Source of the DNA: Colletotrichum lupini
Lineage: Eukaryota; Ascomycota; Sordariomycetes; Glomerellales; Glomerellaceae
Reading direction: 5' to 3'
DNA: 64,000 nt
NCBI RefSeq assembly: GCF_023278565.1
Contig: NC_064676.1
Coordinates: 7,564,001-7,628,000 of the forward strand
This document shows positions 58,487 to 64,000 of this stretch, in pieces; positions within the stretch are counted from its first letter, which is position 1, and every line of letters begins with the position of its first letter. A model generated the notes under the pieces. The model had not been told where the DNA came from and ran no database searches. It saw nothing but the letters and a program-made list of their open reading frames with translations. Made by a program: the position numbers and the translations under genes.

Positions 58487-59918
58487 CGTGGGAATTTGGT
58501 GAAGCGAGTCGAATTAGGGGTAAGATCGGCGAAAAGAGGTTTGTCGTGGTTTAAGGTTGCGGTGTGATAACGCAGTGCTCTGGCCAGCTCCCGCCGGGAT
58601 GGACACGAACAATTAGGGGGCCCCCTGGACAGGAGAACTGAAGTAACGCAATTGAAATGTAGAAACAAGAATCAAAACAGCGGCTGGGTTTGAATGAATG
58701 GACGCAACGAGGTGACAAATTCTCGTCGCACGGGAAGCGGGCGTGGCGAAGAACTATTTCATCAGCTCGCAGCTCAGGGACAGTATATACACACAATATT
58801 CACAAGCAAGGTAGAGGAAGAGAGCAAAGGAATGAACTAGGGCGTCGCATCATGAGCGGCAGGAAAGGTAGAAAGGGGGACCAACGCCCATATGTTCGCC
58901 CCCAGACGAACGCCTCAGCCCAGTCCAGCCAACACGAACTCGCCCTAAGCTAAGCACCAGCTGTTTTAATGACTACTAGGTAGATAAGAAGACGGCGTGC
59001 TTGGGGTTGATTGCGCCGCTTTGCCATAGTCACCATGCTGATTTCCTTCTGTCAAAGCTTCTAGCAATCAAATCTGGGCTCCTTCGCCTTCCTTCAGTGT
59101 TCGGGGGCGGACGAAGCAAAAGGCCCCCCCGCCCTCATTAACTCATTAAACCTTGCATTGGCGCAAACCCCTGGCAGAAATGGGGGCTACGCTGCAAAGG
59201 AGTCCAAAGCAAGGAATTTTGGGGTGACATCGCCGGGGAACCAACCCGGATTTGCACCAGGGCCCGTCTCCCGCCCCGACCAGGTTGCCGGCTGCTTCGG
59301 ATTCTAAGATTTCAAGGGATTCTGCTTGTTTTGTTTTTTATCTATTTCGCTCTGGTTCAGATCTATCCGTGTTTCTGGTTGTTCATGGAGAAAATACCAT
59401 CTGACAGAAAAGTTGCGCCGTGAGCCCAAAACAAAGGAAGCCCTGCAAGTGAGATCGATCAAACGTTGCACCAACAGCCACAAACAGCTAGGCTCAGCAG
59501 TAACCCATAAGAGATTAGTTCTCACCTCACAGCCATAGTCCATGGAATAGCATTCGATGGCGCCTTGAAGCTCTGTAGATCGCATCCGGGACACGGCTTT
59601 TCGAGTGGTTGTCAGGTTTTCTCATCTCAATTTGCAGTTTTGTCATAATGATTTAGGTGAGCTCTGGTTTGGTGAACAAAGGAAGGTATTATTGATATTA
59701 CGTATTACATGATTATCAGTCTTGTGTTCGCTTAAGAAACATCCTGCATCGCGACTTGCGCAGAAGAAACCAGCGAGTTTCTGAACAAAGAAAGGCTAGA
59801 GGTGAGATAACCATAGTAGACAATTTCATGGCGTGTTTTTTTTTTTGCCGCAACGCCATTAAACATAAGAAAATCCGACAGAAAGAAAGGAAAGAGTGCT
59901 GTAGAAGCATTTTTCGGA
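58487..59918. other. Intergenic region
   Basis: Holds the promoter of the small protein gene (left) and the 3' flank of the large repeat protein gene (right). Small open frames (58690-58953 plus, 59304-59594 minus) have no motif. No RNA gene recognised. Confidence 0.5.
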
Positions 59919-62900
59919 CTATTTGGCGGCCACGTTCACCGTGGCGACGCCAAAGAGGCGCAAGTTCAGGCAAGCCACAATGTTCGGGCCCGTCAAGGAC
60001 AGGTTCAAACAATCCGAGGCGATGCCGTTGGATAAGAGGCCGAGCGAAGTCACGCAAGAGATGAGGTTTGGTGCGCTGACTGTCACTGACACGCCACCAG
60101 TCGCGTCGACGCCCAGGTTGACACAGCTCTGCGGTAGCGACGTGATACACTGCGAAGCCAGCGAGTTCTGGATACATTGAGCGTACGACTGTGTCTGGGC
60201 TCCGAGGAGACTGCCCACCAGGCCGGTAACGCTGCCGAGGGTACAGCCCAAACCGGAAGCCAAATTTGATACCGTGTTTCCCAAGGCGCTGACGACGAGG
60301 CCAGCCTGGCAGAGATTGAGGTTGGCATTGATTTCCGACGTGGAGAGTGTGACATCCAGCAGGGCACCGCAGGCTGCCGGAGCGCGGGCGCAGGCTGTGC
60401 CGGAAGGACACAATACTGTGCTCGCCAATCCGGCGACTGTTTGACCGACTGGTAGTCCGAGAGCTCGTTCGAAACAGTTGAGAACGGCCGCGCCTCCTTG
60501 GTTGGTGACGCTGGATATGATACAGTTGCCTGCTGTCGTGATGGAACCAAAGACTCCAAGGTTGGCGAAGCATAGAGCGGCGTTGGTCTTGACATTGACG
60601 AGCGTCTGGCTGGATGCCGCCAGGTTGGCGCAGATTGATGGAAGCCTCGTGAGACAGGTACCCGCCAGAGCAGTCTGGATACATCTGACGTGGTTGTATC
60701 CCAGGACGTTTCCTAACAGAGCAATTTGTTGCAAGTTGAGACAGTTGCTGACGGTTCCAATGTTGGCGGTCGCGCCCAAAGCTGCAGTACAAAGATCGAG
60801 CGTCGACTGAGAGTATGATTGCAAGATGACACCCGTGAGACTGGCGCAAGCAGGAGGCAAAGTGATTGCAGATCCAGTTGATGGTAGACAAGTCGGGGCT
60901 GCGACACCCGTAGGCGTCGGGACACAGCCGGATGGTGCGTATGAGCTGGTGACGACACGGCTTGCCGATGCGAGTGCCGTCTGCTGCAGGACTGTGTTTC
61001 CAACAGTCGTAGTCCGCGTGCCTGTGAAGGCACCAGTGACTCCCGTGAGGATTGTGGTGTACGATGTGCTTGAGGGGAGGGCGGTCTGCTGGACGACCGT
61101 GTTGCCAATGGTGGTGACTTGAGTGCCAGTAAAGGTGCCGATCACACCGGTGACCACCGTTGTGTAAGAGACTGGAGGAATGGCCGTCTGTTGAAGGACG
61201 GTGTTACCGATGGTCGTGACTGCAGTTCCGGTAAAGGTGCCCGAGACTCCCGTGAGGATTGTGGTATACGGCACGGCAGTCTGAGCGAGGACCGTCCTCG
61301 TTGCTCCGGAGCCCGCGAGGGTAGTAAGAGAGGTTCCGGCAAACGTGCCCGGAACACCAGTGGGTACCGTGTTGTAGAAGACCTGCGGCAGAGCCGTCTG
61401 GGCGATGACTGTGTTACCGATAGTAGACAGAGAGGTTCCGGTAAAGGTTCCAGTAACCCCCGTGACGACCGTGGTGTAGGGAATGGCTGTCTGGGCAACG
61501 ACTGTCTGAGTAGCTCCAGAGCCCGAGAGAGTGACCAAAGACGTTCCGGCAAAGGTGCCCGGCACGCCTGACGGGATGGTCGTGTAGAAGATCTGAGGCA
61601 GGGCTGTCTGAGCGAGAACCGTGTTTCCGATCGTAGATAGGGAAGTTCCGGTAAAGGTGCCAGAAACTCCAGTGAGGACCGTCGTATACGGAATGGCGGT
61701 CTCTGCCACGACAGTTCGGGTGGCTCCGGTTCCGGAGAGAGTGACCAGCTGCGTACCGGCAAAGGTGCCTGCGACTCCCGAGGCGACCGTGGTATAGAAG
61801 ATCTGTGGCAAGGCTGTTTGGGCAAGCACCGTGGCCACGCTTCCGACGGCGGGAAGCGTTGATAGCTGCGTTCCCGTGAAGGTGCCGGTGACTCCCGTGG
61901 GTACGGTAACGTACGAAACCACAGGCAAGGCCGTTTGAGCGAGAACGGTCGCGACGCTTCCGACGGCGGGCAAAGTAGACAACTGCGTTCCAGTAAAGGT
62001 ACCAGTGACGCCAGTAGGAACAGTAACGTAGGAAACGACGGGCAAGGCTGTTTGAGCCAATACTGTGGCCACACTGCCGACAGCGGGGAGGGTCGAGAAC
62101 TGGGTTCCGGTGAAGGTGCCAGTGACGCCTGTAGGCACCGTGACATACGATACCACAGGCAAGGCTGTCTGAGCAAGAACAGTGGCAACGCTGCCAACAG
62201 CCGGGAGGGTTGAGAACTGCGTGCCAGTAAAGGTGCCTGTGACTCCTGTTGGAACAGTCACGTACGAGACAACTGGAAGAGCTGTCTGGGCCAGTACCGT
62301 GGCCACGCTTCCGACGGCCGGCAATGTCGACAAACGGGTGCCTGTGAACGTGCCAGTAACGCCAGTCGGAACGGTCGTGTACGAGATGACTGGGAGAGCG
62401 GTTTGTGCCAAGACAGTGGCCACACTGCCAACGGCGGGCAAGGTTGAGAATTGCGTGCCCGTGAAACTGCCAGTGACTCCCGTTGGGACGGTGATGTAGG
62501 AGATGACTGGGAGAGCGGTCTGCGCCAAGACGGTTCCGATGGTTCCAGAGACTGGCAAAGTTGACAGTTGGGTACCCGCGAAGGTTCCAGTAACGCCAGT
62601 AGGAATCGTGAGATACGAGATGGAGGGGAGGGCAGTCTGGGCAAGGACAGTTCCGATCGTACCGGTAACGGGCAAGGTGGAAAGCTGAGTGCCCGCAAAG
62701 GTTCCGGTCACGCCGGTTGGAATCGTGATGTACGAAATAACGGGCAATGCGGTCTCCAGAAGTACCGTCGCAATGGAACCCGTGATCGGCAGCGTGGTTG
62801 TCTGGGTGCCGGTGAATGTTCCTGTAACTCCAGTAGGAATCGTAATGTACGAGATGACCGGGAGGGCCGTCTGAGCGAGCACGGTACCGACGGTGCCAGT

Positions 62901-64000
62901 GACTGGAAGGGTGCTGAGACGGGTTCCTGTGAAGGTTCCGGTCGCTCCAGTGGGAATCGTCACGTAAGAAATGACTGGGAGAGCAGTCTCCAAATAGACG
63001 GTGCCAACAGTCTGGCCTGGACCAGTGGTAGGCAAAGTGACTGTAGAGGTGCCTGTGAACGTGCCAGTAACCCCAGTAGGGATGGTGATGTACGAGATGG
63101 CCGGAATAGCGGTCTCGAGAACGACGGTGCCGATGCTCTGGCCGGCTCCCGTCGTGGGAAGCGTGACGGTCTGAGTACCGGTAAAGCTGCCGACTACTCC
63201 GCTCGTGACGGTAATGTACGAGATGGCCGGAATAGCAGTCTGAAGGACAACAGTAGCGATACTCTGTCCGGCTCCAGTGGTGGGGAGAGTGACGGTTTGA
63301 GTGCCTGTGAAGCTGCCCACGATGCCACTGGTGACGGTGACGTAGGAAATGGGCCGGATGGCCGTCTCCAACAACACGGTGCCAACGCTTCCGGTGGCCG
63401 GGAGGGTGGTTACCGAGGTGCCAGTGAAAGTGCCAATGACGCCAGTGATAATAGTCGTGTAAGAGACAATGACGGAGCTGGGAATGGCGGTCTGAAGCAC
63501 GACGGTTCCAAGGCCTCCTCCAACAGCTGGCAAGGTGGTTGTCTGAGTGCCGGTGAAGCTGCCGGTGATTCCGCTGGTGACGGTGAGGTATCCAGTGGGC
63601 AGAGCGGTCTGAAGCAGGACGGTTCCGAGACCGCTGACGGCCGGGATCGTCGACGTCTGGGTGCCGAGGAAGTTGCCAGCGACTCCGGTGAGGAGAGTCG
63701 TGTACGAGATCGGGATTGCGGTTTGGAGGAGTACCGTACCGATAGTTCCGGTGGCGGGCAGCGTGGTCGCCGACGTTCCAAGGAAGGTTCCGAAGACGCC
63801 AGTGACGATGGTGGTGTAAGACGTGGCTGGCGGTACGGCCGTCTGCAGAATAACAGTGCCAAGGGTTCCAGTGACTGGAAGGGTCGTAGTCTGGGTTCCT
63901 GTAAAGGTGCCGACGATGCCGGACAGGATGGTGGTGTATCCAGTGGACAAGGCAGGAATGGCGGTCTGCTGAAGAACGGTTCCGATCGTGCCTGTGACGG
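59919..64000 (-). CDS. Very large repeat-rich, probably wall-associated or secreted protein (5' end beyond window)
   Basis: The frame is open from the right edge to TAG at 59919; 1360 codons are visible and the start is outside. The first ~990 visible residues are 26 tandem repeats. Units of 38-42 residues follow the pattern SYxTxPTGVxGTFTGTxxSTLPxxGxxxTVLAQTALPxx; units 19-24 form three two-part dimers of about 70 residues alternating a long (xFYxT...SGSGATxTVxAQTAIP) and a short (YTTxxTGVxGTFTGTxxSTIGNTVLxQTALP) form. Units 15-18 are almost identical, a sign of recent expansion. The last ~350 residues are four related cysteine-containing modules of about 80 residues (C-A-x-L ... C ... C-L-N-L). 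Composition is Thr/Ser/Gly/Val with almost no charge, as in heavily O-glycosylated adhesins. No GPI signal is evident: the protein ends VATVNVAAK. Role as an adhesin or structural wall protein is inferred. Confidence 0.88.
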   Translation of the reverse strand, partial: VTGTIGTVLQQTAIPALSTGYTTILSGIVGTFTGTQTTTLPVTGTLGTVILQTAVPPATSYTTIVTGVFGTFLGTSATTLPATGTIGTVLLQTAIPISYTTLLTGVAGNFLGTQTSTIPAVSGLGTVLLQTALPTGYLTVTSGITGSFTGTQTTTLPAVGGGLGTVVLQTAIPSSVIVSYTTIITGVIGTFTGTSVTTLPATGSVGTVLLETAIRPISYVTVTSGIVGSFTGTQTVTLPTTGAGQSIATVVLQTAIPAISYITVTSGVVGSFTGTQTVTLPTTGAGQSIGTVVLETAIPAISYITIPTGVTGTFTGTSTVTLPTTGPGQTVGTVYLETALPVISYVTIPTGATGTFTGTRLSTLPVTGTVGTVLAQTALPVISYITIPTGVTGTFTGTQTTTLPITGSIATVLLETALPVISYITIPTGVTGTFAGTQLSTLPVTGTIGTVLAQTALPSISYLTIPTGVTGTFAGTQLSTLPVSGTIGTVLAQTALPVISYITVPTGVTGSFTGTQFSTLPAVGSVATVLAQTALPVISYTTVPTGVTGTFTGTRLSTLPAVGSVATVLAQTALPVVSYVTVPTGVTGTFTGTQFSTLPAVGSVATVLAQTALPVVSYVTVPTGVTGTFTGTQFSTLPAVGSVATVLAQTALPVVSYVTVPTGVTGTFTGTQLSTLPAVGSVATVLAQTALPVVSYVTVPTGVTGTFTGTQLSTLPAVGSVATVLAQTALPQIFYTTVASGVAGTFAGTQLVTLSGTGATRTVVAETAIPYTTVLTGVSGTFTGTSLSTIGNTVLAQTALPQIFYTTIPSGVPGTFAGTSLVTLSGSGATQTVVAQTAIPYTTVVTGVTGTFTGTSLSTIGNTVIAQTALPQVFYNTVPTGVPGTFAGTSLTTLAGSGATRTVLAQTAVPYTTILTGVSGTFTGTAVTTIGNTVLQQTAIPPVSYTTVVTGVIGTFTGTQVTTIGNTVVQQTALPSSTSYTTILTGVTGAFTGTRTTTVGNTVLQQTALASASRVVTSSYAPSGCVPTPTGVAAPTCLPSTGSAITLPPACASLTGVILQSYSQSTLDLCTAALGATANIGTVSNCLNLQQIALLGNVLGYNHVRCIQTALAGTCLTRLPSICANLAASSQTLVNVKTNAALCFANLGVFGSITTAGNCIISSVTNQGGAAVLNCFERALGLPVGQTVAGLASTVLCPSGTACARAPAACGALLDVTLSTSEINANLNLCQAGLVVSALGNTVSNLASGLGCTLGSVTGLVGSLLGAQTQSYAQCIQNSLASQCITSLPQSCVNLGVDATGGVSVTVSAPNLISCVTSLGLLSNGIASDCLNLSLTGPNIVACLNLRLFGVATVNVAAK

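Noticed and set aside
59716..60891. Long minus-strand frame of about 390 codons overlapping the repeat protein
   Set aside because: It overlaps the strongly supported repeat-protein frame, has odd composition (Arg/Gln/Ser-rich) and no family motif; it is a shadow, as are the plus-strand frames at 60478-62874.
60950..64000. Regular ~117-bp repeats looking like a repeat array
   Set aside because: They translate into continuous protein repeats in one frame with codon-level variation; there are no unique spacers, so it is not CRISPR or satellite DNA.

Overview
The window is filamentous-ascomycete nuclear DNA (Pezizomycotina, most likely a Sordariomycete; the species cannot be named from sequence alone). 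The evidence is short GT-AG introns of about 45-80 nt with CTAAC/CTGAC branch sites, Zn(II)2Cys6 transcription factors, a GH7 cellulase relic, and long AT-rich blocks in which repeated DNA carries C-to-T and G-to-A transitions, the mark of repeat-induced point mutation (RIP).

Layout. 1-6053: a 3' fragment of a Ty3/gypsy element nested in a Ty1/copia fragment. 6054-16212: one Zn2Cys6 transcription factor gene on the minus strand, split by a complete 7.6-kb copia element (8126-15704) with a perfect 5-bp target duplication; its 3' end is cut off at about 6080. 16314-17370: an intact two-exon D-2-hydroxyacid dehydrogenase. 17371-23953: mostly degenerate DNA with a relic of a second Zn2Cys6 factor (19652-19933). 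23954-43431: two gypsy elements of one family in opposite orientation (A 23954-31308 plus, B 35561-43431 minus) enclosing 4.25 kb that holds a GH7 cellobiohydrolase pseudogene with eight stop codons, all where glutamine is expected. Element B carries a 514-bp insertion that looks like a solo LTR of another family.

43432-64000 has normal base composition and is gene-bearing: a small hypothetical gene with a likely GC-AG intron; a large Zn2Cys6 regulator; an alpha/beta-hydrolase-like protein lacking the nucleophile; a flavin monooxygenase with an in-frame TGA at codon 18; a xylitol-dehydrogenase-type pseudogene; a family-1 glycosyltransferase; a small GGAGNI-motif protein whose 69-nt intron is in frame and stop-free; and the C-terminal 1.3 kb-codon part of a very large repeat-rich, probably wall-associated protein running off the right edge.

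The genes do not form an obvious pathway. The monooxygenase, sugar-alcohol dehydrogenase, glycosyltransferase and nearby regulator resemble the content of a metabolic cluster, but two of these genes are broken. The clearest story is genome decay driven by transposons and RIP: the outer ends of the outermost LTRs are almost unmutated, the inner ends are heavily mutated, and the GH7 gene caught between two inverted gypsy copies was inactivated only by CpA-to-TpA type stops. I see no CRISPR, phage or bacterial feature and no clearly new multi-gene system.
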